Below are positions 45,511 to 59,900 of a DNA stretch of 64,000 nt, one piece after another. Positions within the stretch are counted from its first letter, which is position 1; each line of letters opens with the position of its first letter. The DNA comes from Erythrocercus mccallii. Taxonomy: Eukaryota; Chordata; Aves; Passeriformes; Dicruridae. Made by a program: the position numbers and the translations under genes. The notes under the pieces were generated by a model. It did no database searches, had not been told where the DNA came from, and saw nothing but the letters and a program-made list of their open reading frames with translations. Where the stretch lies: positions 1,197,477 through 1,261,476 of the forward strand of contig VZRG01000030.1 in NCBI GenBank assembly GCA_013397435.1, given 5' to 3'.

Positions 45511-46867
45511 AATTAAGTAATTCTCAGATCAGTCATCAACAAAGATTTACTCCGTCATGCTGTGAAATGGTTTTCCTTTTATTACAGTAGAGCAAAAGAG
45601 TTTTTTTATTAGGTTCTAGGCATTTTAGATTGGATAACCACAATTATGTTTGGTTGAAAAGCCACAATAGCTTTTATGAAACCATGTATTTAAGCTAAGT
45701 AAGTCATTAGGAAACTCTGGTACAAGCACTGCCCAATGTACTTGCTAACACAGACCTGTGCATATTTGGTGTAAAACTTACTTTGAGAAAGCAACTCCTC
45801 AAAAAAATTGAATATACCTGGTGGAAAAGGAGTATTTATTTTATATACATGATTGTATGGAGTAAGTAGAGTTTCTGAATTTACAGTTTTAACATTATTA
45901 ATACTCATCAACTGTTTCCCTAATTCATTCTTCCCATTGTTGATTTCCTATTTATGATTCAGCATCTACAAGTATTTTGGTATATTTACTGTAGAATTCT
46001 GAATTTCAATGACATTACATAAAATAATTCAACTAGACTAAAAACTAGTTTAGCGCTATCATCCCAGCATCATATTTCTAGTAGCTGTGTATATTTTAAA
46101 GTCATGAAAATGGACTAACAATTAGGAAGCAAAATTTTGTTATAAATATTCACAATAAAATTTATAAATATAAAATAAGGTTGTTTTTACAGGATTTATG
46201 TAAAAATATTTATATGTTTCTCAGTCTTTAGAATATTGCAGTGCAAGAGAAGACAAAAACCATGACAGGTTGAGAATAGTTTTGTGACTTAGAACTAAAC
46301 AAGGAGGCTAGGAACATAAACATTAAAGGAGATACTGAAATACTGTAGAATGAGATTAATTTTAAGTATTCATCCTAAACAATTAAGATACATGGTCAAA
46401 CTAATACTCAAGTACACAGTTTAATATCTAAAGTAAAAAAAAAAAAAACCACCTGAAATTAAGATTATTTCCACGCTTTGATGCTCATAGGGCAGCTGTA
46501 CCACAGGTATTCTATGCTTTTGCAGGAAGGAAAAAGCCCCTTAGCTGCAACAAAAAGCCTTCATTAATGCAGCAGAGGGTCAGTAAGTGCCGACATAATC
46601 CAAAAGTTGATCTGTTTGCTCTTCTTACAATGTCTTATGAATAGCCATGAGTAAGTTTCTATGTAAAACTTACTCCCTACTACAGAGCTCTTTTCCCAGA
46701 TCAACAAATGCCTGGCTCTGCAAGAGAATTTGGCCCTTTTGCAGGCCTTAAAGCGTATGACCCTATCACAGACTAAAGTTAGAATAAACAAGCACCTAAA
46801 TTCCATTTAATGAGGAGAAGGACAGCCAAATGTTCTTTGGGGATGCAGAAATTCAGTGAATGAGGAG

Positions 46868-47362
46868 AAGAAAAAAAAAAACAAACAACCAAACCCAAAT
46901 GTCCTGGGCAAACTGTGCCACCACAGGTTTCCCTTATTTCATTTGCAATGCCAGAGAAGCCAGAAGGAGAGGGCCAATGCCTATCACTGCTGTGAAGTCT
47001 GCCTGGATGGGGTGCACAATAAGAGCCTCAGCAGTGCTCAGTGACCCAATGCTATACATGTTGTAGCCAGTGCCACCAATTTCATCCAACTGCAAGGCAC
47101 TGTAGAGGCGTCACAGGGGGCCACACCATGGACAGACGGAGAGGCACTTAAAACTGATGACATTTTTGATCCAAGACATGTAAGCAGGCGAAAAAAGGGG
47201 AAAAAAACCAAACTGACCAACCCAGCCAAACAAAACCCAAAGAGAAATATTTCAAACAAACAAAAAACCCCCCATCAAAACCACAAACAAACCAACCAAC
47301 CACAAAACAACAACAAAAACAAAGCCTCAAAAAACAAACAACAAAAACACTTAGTGAAATCA
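46868..47362. repeat. ~300-bp GC-richer unit flanked by A/C-rich low-complexity tracts
   Basis: An A-rich tract (46868-46905) precedes about 280 bases of balanced sequence (46906-47180), then about 180 bases almost without T on the plus strand, built of AAACAAACC-like words and several C runs. In the gene's RNA this second tract is G/U-rich. The arrangement could be a retroposed unit with a decayed tail or two independent low-complexity expansions. No family is recognised, and open frames crossing it on both strands are low-complexity artefacts. Confidence 0.5.
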
Positions 47363-50300
47363 AAACAACATTCTCCGGGAAGAAAAACTGAACTCAGCTG
47401 TCCAGGTAAGAAGAAATTCCTGAACCAGGATTAGATTCAATTGGGGCAAATACAGGTTTGTGTAAGGAACCTCAGCTCTTGAATGGTGTGAAATCACTGA
47501 GAATAAAGGATGTGCATAGGCCAAAGACACTGTACACAGACACAGGAGTTTAAAACACCCATTCTTGATCTGGTTACATCAGGTAATGTTTTAGATAATC
47601 AGCTTCTTCAAACCACCTAAATTAAACTGTCAATGGCAGCATCAAAACTTGAAGATAATGAATTTAACTAATTCTGAGCAACATTTTACACAAAAGAATG
47701 TCCTTAGGCAGAGGCTGGATTTTACCCAAGGTTCTTCAGTCATCTTTAAAACTGACAGCTCCTCTCTTCTCTATTAGTACACTACAGAACACAGGCAGTT
47801 GCTGAACTGAAAACAGCCAAAATCTCCTCATAAACTTCCAGCCAACACAAGTTTTCTTTCCTATAAAACTACAGTCTTGGCAACAGGAGTCATTAGGGTA
47901 AGAATTTAAAGACAAACTAAAAACACACTCCAAATAAAAAAAAAAACAAACACTTGTTTCAAGTCTTAATGGTCTGAATTAACTTAACATTTGATTGAGA
48001 AGTCAGTCCAAAATATTTCATGCTAGGTATTTTCATACTTGACCAGAAGTATAAAAAGACAGGTCTTACATATCTAAGTTCTCAATGCCATTGATATTTG
48101 CATTATAAAAATGATTTCCCAACAGCAACAATTGTGTACTGCAAAAAAAAAAGTTGTCACAAAAAGAAATAAATAAAATATTTGAGGCCTTTTGCTGAAA
48201 TAGAACAGCTTTTCCTTCTCTCCAATAGCATTATGAAAAATCCCATATTTGCAGTTACCATCTTGATTTAAAAGACTCTATACAATTTTCCAGTTGTATC
48301 CATAACTTATTTTCTGGAAAAATAATCAATATTCAATTAGTTGTATTTTTTCTAAATAAATACTATATGTCCTTTAACAATTTTGGCACTATTACTTTAT
48401 TTACCCACATACTAAGTGTTTTTTTAAACTGAAGAATATACCTCTGTGTTTCTTTTTTTATTCTTCCTCACAAAAGAATGTGTAACTAGAAAGGAACATA
48501 TTGGTGAATAAATCCAGTCCCTTGAAGGCAAAGGCAACCTTGTAAGAGGCATTTGCTTTAAAAATACCTAAAATATTCATTCCATGTGTCACTACACTTT
48601 ATCACAATGAGTATTCAGACATCTAGTGTAGAAACAAAGAAGGCCAGACCTGTAAGTATCACAATAGTCACCTACTTCTTTAAATGCAAGAAATTATTTT
48701 ATTTTAGTGATCATAATGTTATTGCACTTCTGATGACCAGTGGGCATTAAGAAAGAAATGGCTGCTGGGGAAAAATAATAAAAAAAAAGTCAGCCTATTT
48801 CATGAAATCAATACTAAAATTATTCAGTAGTCATTTCTATGTATAGTGATAGTGTTTGCCATGTATGTTTATGTGTACTCCTACCTCTTCTAGGCCTGGT
48901 ACTTTCACTGGCTGCAATATTTTGCATTGTTTATCCGCAATGATGGCTAGTTCCCATCTTGCATGGAAACTGGTGTTTGTCATTTTGGGGCATAGATGAC
49001 CATGAGATAATTACATTTTAATAACACTGAAAATATATAAACCACACATTTGAAGAAACAAAAAACATGGATTTTCACTTCATTAAAAAAATAATTAAAT
49101 AACACAAACCCTCAACCTTACAAAAGGCTAATCAAACTGCTTGTTCCAAAGTGGAAATGCTGAGCCAAAGGATGTGAACTTCTTGGACTGAAGAAAGTGC
49201 AAACTTACAGTGCAGAGATGGCTCTCAGAGAAGGAATGAGCTTGGAGAGGAATCACAGAAAAAAATCAGAAGAGGTAACTGGGCTTGGCTGGAGTAACTA
49301 GTTTTCTTTAAACTTGGACATTGGAAAGCAAGCAACTATAAAGAGCAGTCTTAGCTGAGGTGATTAATTTTAATGCTTGTACATAGCCTCAGAGAAAACT
49401 ATTCCTACACGCATTTGTCTGACGTCTATTCTTCTTGTTTTGACTGGAGAGGACATGGGTTAGAACTTGCATGGTAAATAAAGTCTAGCATTGCAGAGCC
49501 ATAGGCAGATACTTAAGAATTTTTTTCTTCACTCATCAAACATCTTCATGACAAAAGCAAAGAAGGGGAAATACGAGATGATGTTTGGCAGCACAGGCCC
49601 TATTATGATGCAAACCAGCTCTCTTACTCTGCACAGAAAAGACTCACTAGTTTTCAAGGCACACATTTCCCAGCCTTTTTATGTAGCTGACTTCCAAGCC
49701 TCATAGAGACAGTGAAGACCTTTCCTAGAAGAAGCTTCTTGCCCCGTAGCTCCCCCTCACTGACGTCCATTCTAACCTTCCCATCACCTCCTTTCCTGTT
49801 ACCAAATGCTAACACTGAAATAGCTTCACAAAAGGAAAAATACATCATAAAAAGCAAAGGATTGATCTATGAGAAAACAACATTATCATTAGATAGAAGT
49901 AACTATACAATCTTTTATTAGCTGTAAGGCTCATAAAACTTCATGAATATCTCAATTATATCACCTCTCCAGGTTATATAATAAAACAGCATAATGAGCT
50001 TCAGTTTAACTTGACAAGGCTGAATACTGCTCCTCTTTTTAAAAAGCTTTTTATAAAATGACATTCCCTCCTAATACTTGACTTGCAAGCACTCTAAAGA
50101 CACCATGTACAAAATTAAAAATAAACTTCATTTTCCTACCACAGTTGCTTATAACTACCACAGTATTCACAAGGTTTTCTTTTTAAAGAAATCAGCTTAT
50201 ACAAGCATCTTCTCGTGACAATAGGTGCAATGCCATTTGCAACACTTCTAAAGGCTAAATATATATATTTTTATATTTTTTTATATTTGTTCTAGTTCCC

Positions 50301-53300
50301 CTAACTTTTGATTAATTTTTTCTCAGTTCTGGGACAGCATAAAAACATTTAAATCCCATCTTTATTAAGAAGACACTACAAGGAATGAGCCTGCTTTGCC
50401 AGTGTGTCGTAAAAAGCCCAAACCTTTATTATCAGTCGCACAGTGAAGATACATGCAATTACTGCAACTATTTACTGAAAACACACTTGCTAATTCTCTG
50501 ACTGGCAGTGACATACTATGCTAGGTGCTGGCTGGTGCCAAGGCAGCTGCCAAAAAGCTGCAAGTCCAAAAAGGGGAAAGGAAAGGATTAAAGTATCATT
50601 CCTGTTTCCAAGAATAAAGTACTCTAAATGAGCGAGTCACTTGCTAGGTAATAATTTTCTGGTGTTTATATGGTAAACTTCTGCAAAATGAATTGCTGTT
50701 GGCATTGCCTGAGTTTACAAAGCAAAGGTACTTGCCAAAAAGGCAGCTTCACTGGAAGTATTGTTCAAGTAAACATGGAATGGAAAGTTATTAAGCAAAA
50801 TGAACAGCTAATTTTACCGTGATCGTATCAAGAACATTGAGTATTTTCATTTAAACTTCAAAATTCGAGGTACAAAAGAGCACACAGTGATCACGGGAAA
50901 CTTAGCAGCACGTAGAACAGAATCCTGGCTATAGTTCATGAAGGAAAGGGGTTATTTTTGCCAACTGAAAAGAATAACATGTCTCCCAAGCACACTGTTT
51001 TCACTAATGTTGTCAGAGAAGTACATCTTTAGTCTAGATGTGCATAAATACATGTGCATTTAGTGCTCAACCTCACGCTCCTATTTTCATTTCTTTTGCA
51101 GATAAAACAGCAAAATAACAAAGTATTCAGCTTAAGTTTTCTTCATCCAAGTAGTTCAACAGTTGGTTTTCTTTCTGAAAACCTTCTGCCCAGAAAACTA
51201 CTTATGTAGCTAGGATGGATGGGATCAGCCAACACACATCTGCACAATAAGTGAGTAGAAGACATAAGTAGAAGAAGCATGTCCAAGGATGTTCCCAATA
51301 CTACATCATGCAAAAAGGAGATTCTGTCCCCAGTTACATATATTTCATAAACACTGTAAAGTAGTACTCAGAAAAAAGTTCACAGGTTCACTGGTCACAG
51401 ATGCTCATGTGGTATTTTGTAGCCAGAGTGGTTCTTATGCCAAAAGCAGTCTAGAGGAATCAGGAAATCTTTCCCCTCCACCACCCATCAGATGCTATAG
51501 CAGGCCAAATGAGGAAATCTTTGCATATAATTTCTGAACACCAAATATTGACAAAATTCCTGTTAGTAGAACAGAATTAAAGATAATAAATTCTAAAAAA
51601 TTTCATTTCTATTCTAAAATTCTCAAAATTTAAATTATGTAAAAATTTTCTCCTGTTTTCTACTTCTTTCTCCTCTCTCCCTCTTCTAAAAACTTGAAGC
51701 ACCAACAAGCCAAGTGTGCTGCTTTGTTTTAATTTTCTACTAAGAAGCTAAAAATTATAATATATTCAAAATGCAGTTCCTATACAACAGGATTTCAAAA
51801 CTTCCATTTCAAAATTTCTTAAATTTTCAAAGTGTGAAACTGCAACATAAACCCCTTGAAAACAGTGAAATTTCCTTCCAACAATTAAAGATTTTTTCAG
51901 TATACTCCTACCTCATTTTCTAGCTAACATGGTATTGTTAAGCAATTGGTGATTTAATTCCGCAATAAATTTTCTTTCACTAACCTTAAATTTTCCTTCC
52001 CTATAATACAAGCTGCTTCTTGCAGATGTTTTCAGGAACTAAAAACACTTAATGACTTCAAAACTCATAATTCTTCAGACAGCATGAACATGTCTTTTTG
52101 TCTGAAAAAGATTACTCACGTACGGAACTTTCCTACTTTAAATTCTAATTGAAGTTCATATTTTAATTAAACTGGTATCTTTTTGAGCTGCTGCTGAAGA
52201 AAGAGGATGTATTACAATGGTCTACATTATTATATACGGCATTATTCTAAAATACAGCAAACAAACCTGTTTATTTGTAGCATGGTGTATTACTGAGTAC
52301 CTTCAAGTTCTTTAAAAAAAAGCCAAACCAAATAGTGGTGCAGCACAGTATACATACCAAGTGCACAGTGAATAATGGCTAAAAAAACAAGGGACAAACT
52401 ATTTACTTAAGAACATCTGAAGCATCATCTGCACCCTACTGAATTCAGGGTTTCTAGTGACAGCCCATCCATCTTTAGGAAATCCTAAGTCACTAGACAC
52501 GAGTTTAAGGGGCTTAGATGGCTGCAACCAGTCTGAGAGACACAAGGAGTGACTGGCAAGGCAGACTTGGGGGGTTCAGAACTTGTTTTCTTTGCCTTAA
52601 ATAGCTCAGATGTGGTAATCAAGATATATTCTGTAATTCTGTTTTACAGAGGTTTTGGTAAACATTAATCTACTAAATTAATGACAATTAAAAGGCACTT
52701 TCCCACATATGTAATTAGAGCTTCTGAGATTTTTAGGCAGATCTTCAGTTATTTTGAGATCAAAACAATATGTATGGATCATACTAACAACAACAATTCC
52801 AGGTTACACCAAAAGGTATTCACTGTCGTAACAGTAGCATTCTAAGGGATGAACAAAAACCATGTTGAAAACTAATGAATTACTAAAACATACTAATTTT
52901 CACCAAAATTCTAAACATCCTTATAAGTCCCATGGCATGGCATGTCATGTATATGGAAAACATCTGCTTCAATGAGGATACTTCAGACAACATTTAATCT
53001 CTTTTTGTAGACACATATGAGGTGAACTTCTGTTCCCCCTCATCCCAGCCCTCTGCTCACAGGGTTATGAACTGAGGTTTCCATTACCAGCCTTCATTCT
53101 CTTCTACTTCCACTGAGTGCAAGAGCATCCAGCCAGTTTTTGCAGTCTTTCAACCTGCCCTATTTATGATGTGTGTCTGACACTACTGGGCTTCTCCTGG
53201 GAACATGAAATAGTTTATGCAAGACATTCAAGAAGGAGAGCAAAGCAGGACTATGATTTCACCTCAGAAAATTGTACAGGCTCCCCCATCTTACGGGGTC

Positions 53301-53970
53301 CCTTAGGATGGCTGGACCCAGCTGGGAGACACAGATTGTCCTGTACTGATCTTTTCTCATTCACAGCAAAGGCCCTAATTCCTACACAGATCCCTGTAAT
53401 TAGTCTTCAGTCGTGGACAGATATTCTGCAGGACACAGTGTCAATCAGATGTAAGGCTAGGGTTGGGAACTTATTACTGAATATGTTTTTTTAGGATTTT
53501 ACATTACATTTCATACAGACTGCTGCAAAGTATTTTAAATTAGAGGATTTAACTCATTGTACCATACCACATTTCAAAAGGAAGTCATTAAATAGGGCAT
53601 TTTTCTTCCCTTCTTATGCTTGCCATCTACTGAGGCAGTTACACTGATTAAATAGTCTGATGTTATGCTCAAAGTCCCATGAATTTCCTGGTTTCCATGA
53701 AGTACCTTTTTAAAACTGGATCATGAAAATAGCACTGAGAGAACTCTAAATGCAAAAAAACCCTTCCATTTATTTACAGTCAATCAAGTGTTCTTAATAT
53801 TTATTTTCCTTATTAACTGTTCTCTAGACAGTCTGTACAACATTTTTTTTTCTCTGGGTATCAACTATAACCAGGGAATAGAGATAAATCTTGATCAGAG
53901 TCTATGGAAAAATCATCTCAAGTGAACAGTGGGCCACTTCTTTTTAGAGGGGATAGAGAGCAGCACTTAC

Positions 53971-53999
53971 CCTGCTGACTTCTTTAGGAGCCGTTTCAT
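53971..53999 (-). CDS. PDE10A: PDE10A 29-bp microexon (DETAPKEVSR)
   Basis: The exon is 29 bases. With one base from the upstream exon it reads DETAPKEVSR, against human DESAPKEVSR at about 56-65. It is flanked by a strong TTTCTTTTTAG acceptor and GTAAGT donor and ends on a codon boundary, joining to YQDTNMQG of the next exon. It lies in the flexible segment between the N-terminal helical region and GAF-A. It was found by matching the known protein and checking both splice sites. Confidence 0.94.
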
Positions 54000-56900
54000 C
54001 TAAAAAGAAACAAACCAAACAATTAGGAACTCTGTGAAGTTTCTAGACTGAATGAAGAACAAGATCTCAAACTTCAAACTATTTTTGCACATTTGTACAA
54101 AACTTTCCTATATACAGTTTGATCATGTGATCAAAATATCCTGAGACTGGTTTGCATTTACAATTTTTTAAAAACCTCCAAAGTTAAAAATCAATTGAAA
54201 TTAGGTTAAAGTATTTAGGAATTCTATTCTGACTTAATAAGAACACAAAATTTCATACATTTCAGAATCAGAGGGAAGCTGGCACAGGCCAGCTAAAAAC
54301 TATATTTATATTCCAGTTCAGTAAGGGTATTGTTAGTAGTGCATAGTCTGAGAATTAAAGGCCTTTGCTACCAAATACATGCCACCAACATCATACAAGG
54401 AAGCTAGTGAGCAGACTTAGACCTTCTGTTCTAATATCAAAGATACTAGTCCTGTTGACTTCTTTGGATGTGGAAAAAAAGTCTTGTAGCCATAAGAAAA
54501 GAATAGTACTGATGTGATCCAGCATAACACATTAAAAGAAAACAGATTATAAAATTTTACATATATATACACATATATGGACAAAAACTATAATGTTTTG
54601 TCCTTTCAAATGCAAACAGACTTTCATGCATTTTTGTTAAGTGTAATACATATAAATAAACATAGGTACAATATCACAGCTAAAACATTGAGCTGCAGGG
54701 AAAGCAGCAACACAGCAAGAACACGTCTGCCACAGGAGTTTCCAACTTTCAGTTTAAACACACCAAAAGTAGCTTAAACACACCTTTACAAACCTCCAGT
54801 TGGTTAGTTGTTTCTGAAAACATGAAGAGAACTATTTGCAACCTTTTACTACTTGTTCCTAGGAATCCAATTACTATACTTCGGAAATTAAGTCAGGAAA
54901 TAGATTTAATCTCACAGAAAATACCGTATTTGTCAAAGGCTCTTCATATCTTGCCACTTAAGATGAACTTTTAAACTATAAAGGTAGAAACCCCCTAGAT
55001 TTTCTAGCAAACACATTTAATACACCATTTCTGATGAAAGAATTCTCTATAGCAATACAGATTTCCCCTAAAAATTGAGTGATGCCAAGGAAAAGAATAT
55101 ATTTCACAACCACGAGTGAATATTAGTCTCCTCTTAATGCCAGGCAAATGATATGCCACTAATTTACACATGCAGAACACAGACAAACTTAATGTGGTTA
55201 TTTAAGGCAATTCTGTTGCTTGCAGTGTAATGTGTAACACACGCTCTGCCACATTCAGTGATGTTATCTTCCTGAACCAGACAAATCTTCATACCAGTTA
55301 CAAGAACAGCCAGAGCTACACTCAAAATCTATCTCCCCTACCACCTGATTTGTGACACTGAGCAACAGGAAATGTGAACAACAGAGAACAGAGTGATAAC
55401 ATGACACTTTCCTTGGAGTGTACTCTCAGTTTTCAGTAACCAATGGATCAACCATTTCTTCAATCACTGGTGACACTTTACTGTTTAAAGGATGGGTTTT
55501 TTCCTCACACTTTTGTGGGGTAGGAGGGGTGTTAGATTCTGTTTGGCTGGTTATTAATCCTAAGTCACCAGTCTTCAGCATTCTCAAAATGCTATGAGCT
55601 CCATAGTTCAAATACATAATACGAGAAAAACTATTTTATTTGGAATCTGCACAGTGTATATTTCATCTGATGCCCTCCATTCACCTTATTTATGAAGCCT
55701 GTGATTCTACAGATCTCCCAAGCAAGTCCTTCTCTGCTTCATACCCCACCATTTAAACTTTTGCTGGTTTGAGAGGTCTGGTCTGATTTGCTGCTGGTAA
55801 CTCATCACTCCTATTTCCTCTGTTCCACTGCATCTTGCTGAGATGGGAAGTCCAGAATTACAGGCAATACTGCAGCTCAGAAAAACAAAGCTAGGACTTA
55901 CAGAATGATACAGGGATAATTTAGGGAGTTTCTATTTGAAAAGAATAATTCCTAACTCTGTACTTGTTTCTTGGTAGTTACTAAACCCTGGGCTAACATT
56001 TTCAAACATTTATAATCGGTAATACTGATATCTATCTCAAAATGATAACTAGGACACCCCCCTCCCCCCGTACATGTAAAATTACTTCCCCCATGTAAAG
56101 CAGTCAGCATTTATCAGAATTAACTTTGCCCCCTGTTTTAGCTCTCACTCAGTACCTTTAGTACCCTGGATTACTATAACCTAAAAAAATACTTAAAATT
56201 TTATCTTCTAAATTAACTTCAACCCTGCATGGTCTTAATCTAAAGTCATGATGTATATATTGAAAAAATGGGTAAATCATACTAGTGATCTCCCTCTACT
56301 GGAACAAAATCAATGTATTGTAACATATGGAATATAAAAGACTACCATCACAATTCTATTGCTTTCACATCATTTTAAAACATAACTGCCACTGCAATTT
56401 CAGCTTAACTACCTATACAATTCTAACTAACAACTGCACAGTACACTACAGATATGCATAATAATCATTATAGTAATTAAAGACAGCATCCATCTGGGAA
56501 AGCTTCCATACTAAACCCAGTCATACAAGATAGAAAGAAGCAGAAAATAAGAAAGTGAACTGACAGGAAAAAAAATCCACAGAAGTTTGTTGTTTAGCAT
56601 AGTATAAATGAGGCTAGGTTTCATTTGGTTTGGGATTCTCTTTGTTGGGGTACGTGTGAAAAGGTGTTAAATTGTGTAACTGTTCATTTGATAGGAAAAA
56701 ATCAGATTGCATCTTGCACATTAAAGAGACTAAAATCCCATTTCACACTTGGATTTCTATGCATGCATTTTAAAAAACAAACCAAAGGCCGATAAATTTT
56801 TGACAACTGCAAGATGCTAAGCCAGAGCAGTCACAAAGAAAACTTTAATGCAAAGAAAGTTTTCAACATTTCAGACATTAAATTTTGAGGCATTTACCAT

Positions 56901-59900
56901 GGAAGCAATGATTCTAATACCCAGTTAGTTTTATCACAGGAACTCTTCTGGGAAAACAATACTGACTTTCTCCCTGGTTTTATGCTGCTCTTTTTTTCTG
57001 TGTAGTTAAATGCTGGTACGCTATTGTTGATGACAGCAAACAAATGCTCAGGATTAATTCTGTTTATAAGATCCCAGACAACTCTACAGTCACAATTTCC
57101 TAAGGAATGTTTTCCCACAGAGCAGGTGTCAGATTGACCTAATCGTTTTTCTCTTGAAAATTTGCTTTAGGCTTCAGAGAGTAAGATGCAAGTTGTTTGT
57201 AATGCAATCAGACCAGCAGAGATATATTTGCTGGGGTTTTTTTACCTTGAAAAGTGTCATCATACACCTATAGATCAACAGAAATTCCACATCAATTTGG
57301 GTAGATTGGTTAAAGACTGATCTCAACACTCTGAAATAAAGTTTACCAGGTTTACTTTACCTCTGTGGTAGAATGGCATCAGTTAGATGAATCTGGTCTA
57401 TTTTAATTGCAATTTGCATCCTTGTTTTAGACATCTTGAATCTGGCAGCTTATATCTCTACTGAATTTGTAAGATCTTTCACAGACACCTCAGCTGAAGG
57501 TGGGTTTCCTAAAGCAGTAACTGTGACACGTATGCAACAGAAATTTCAAGTCATCACCCAAAAACATTCTTGCTTCTTAATTCACCATCTCATTAAGGGC
57601 ACCTAAACACCTCTCCTGATTTTCAACAGTCTGGATTTACCTCACAATTCAGAAGCACTTATTGTGTTACTTCACAGAAAACTAACTTAGTTTCTCGAAA
57701 CATAGACTTAGACATTGAAAGGGAATATTCATTAGATTGATCACTGGTGGCATGCTGTGTTTCTTTCCCTGAAGCAGGACAAAACATGAATTCTAGCTAT
57801 TTTACATGAACAGTAAGATCTACATTTTTAAGTTCCTGAAAAAGGATGCTCAGTTCTTCCTCTTCTTAACTAACATGCATCAGACAATAAATAAGGCCTG
57901 AACCAAGACTTCACTGCAGATGGTAAGCAGAGAAACATATTGTCTGCCAGGTGTCCTAAAATTGTAATTCACTTCTCCGCATATAAGCAAACAGGGCACT
58001 AGATACAATAGGATTCAGGAGATTGTGCATTTGACTTCATTAGACATACCTAAATCTGGTACATTTGGAAGCTTATTATTTTCTATGGCCTTAGTCCACA
58101 CTAAACTGATAAAACAGCTGGAGCAATTTTGCAGGATGGCTTATTCTGGCCAGAAAACATCCAAAAGGCATCCTCTGAAAGTATCACCAGTCCTTGTGAG
58201 AACAGAAAGGCATGAGGAAGATCCAGGGTTTTCTTCTGTTTCCAAAACTGCTTAGCAGTACAAAACATACCGATAGCAGCTCCACACTTATACATTCATG
58301 ATCATAAAAATCCTCAAGTGCACAAGGTATGTGACAATTTAAACCAACCTAGGCATGGCATTCTCACATCTGCTAAAAGCTCAATAAAACTCTGTACAAG
58401 TCTGTCAAGTTTAATACAGCTCAGCAAAAATCATGTTGGAACCTGCGCTCTGACCATCAGGAAGAAACTTTATAGTTTCCAGCAGTAAATATGCTTTACT
58501 AAGAAAGACTATGATTGTGTTTTATGGTAATTAGCCAATGACTTCATATCCTATTCAACAGGGCTGTTGAATGACAAGAGTGTTAAAACTGGTTAGCTCA
58601 TCTACCTTATCAGTCAACGAGGTGCAATCACCATTGTTTATTACCAGAATGCAGCCATAAGACAATGGGCTGAAGAGTGTGTAAAACAGTTTCTTTTCAT
58701 ACTTACCAGCTTACAGCTATACCTTTATGCCCACATCTACTGCTTTTTTTGTCCAACACACAATTCTACCTGGCTTTCACCCCACTACATGCACTGCAGC
58801 TTTCTTTAAAATTGATTACATATCTTGCAAGCATGTTTGGTGAAGGAAGTCTCTCATCCAGTAGTAACACAATTTCAGAATTACACTTTTTAAATAAAAC
58901 TTGATTTTCTCTTTTTTTTGTTGCTATTGTTCCAGAAACCCTGGTTGCCAAGTATAAAGTATCCTTAGGGTTTACTGCAATCAATGTATCTAAGAAACAA
59001 CATTATCACTACTAATCTGTCCTGTCACTTATGAATAGAGCTGTCCCTTTACTCTTGAATATTTTTAAAATACCAAATTCAAACCTCAAAATCAAGGTTT
59101 TATTGTGTTCAGCAGATGTTTTCAAAGAGAAGGAAAAAATTACATTGCTGTTGGCTCAAATACTATTCAGACATATAACTTAACCAATTGCATTAAAATC
59201 AACAGAACTGCTAAAACATGCATTGGAAAACAGAAATGCTTTCATGAATTAAATGTCATGTCATTTCTGTAATGTATAGTGATTCAGGGCTGAAAGAGAT
59301 CATTAAGAGAAAGCACTGCTTAAAGCAGGTCCTAACAAAGCTCCAGCAACCTGAGAAAGCCCCACTGGATCTTGTCCACTGCAAGTCATTTGGATATTTT
59401 AAAAACATGCATTTGGGAGCCTTCAGGGCCCCTTGAGTTTGGCCTCTTCCCAGCTCAAAAGGTGCCTGGAGAACTTTAAGGAAAGGCACTTCGTCCTGCC
59501 TTTCCAACATCTATATAAAGCCCACAATCCACTCTAAGCCCAACGAGGCAAGGGATGGGATCACACAGCTCAGTGCCATGACTTCCCATCCCTGGCATGG
59601 AGAAAGGCAGTGAAGACTTATTGGCCCAAAGAGAAACCAAGAAATTTCAGCAGGTTGTCAGCTTCTGGAGCAGGAGGTACTACAAATGGCTCAGTGATAG
59701 TAAGAGAACATAATAATCTTACACGTTAGGAAGAATGTAATCTCTCACTTACCCTGGGGAAATAGAGAACCAGATACCAATATTTTTACTAAACCTTGTG
59801 CTTTTATTATTTCTATTTTTTTCTCATTTCACCTTTTTGATCACTATTCTCGTCTCCTTCTGTTTAGAAACATAAAAGGTTGGTTTTTTAGTGAAAAACA

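Larger units (their letters stand above)
43145..53970 (-). other. PDE10A: PDE10A intron (10826 bp)
   Basis: The intron runs from donor GTAAGT at 53970 to the acceptor next to 43144. Noted inside it are a CpG-dense patch with a possible first exon (45120-45510), an A13 run (46436-46448) and an A/C-rich, T-poor block (46868-47362). An open frame of 125 codons at 53117-53494 on the plus strand has no recognisable product. The rest is AT-rich and unassigned. Confidence 0.8.

Noticed and set aside
53117..53494. 125-codon plus-strand frame in less AT-rich sequence, considered as an endogenous-retrovirus or LTR remnant
   Set aside because: No recognisable retroviral protein motif, primer-binding site or polypurine tract, and no paired repeat was found. 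Unassigned.
59240..59540. Block with phrases faintly like antisense CR1 (for example AAGCAGGTCC, GCAACCTGAG, AAAGCCCCA)
   Set aside because: The similarity is too weak and lacks the diagnostic CR1 3' terminus.
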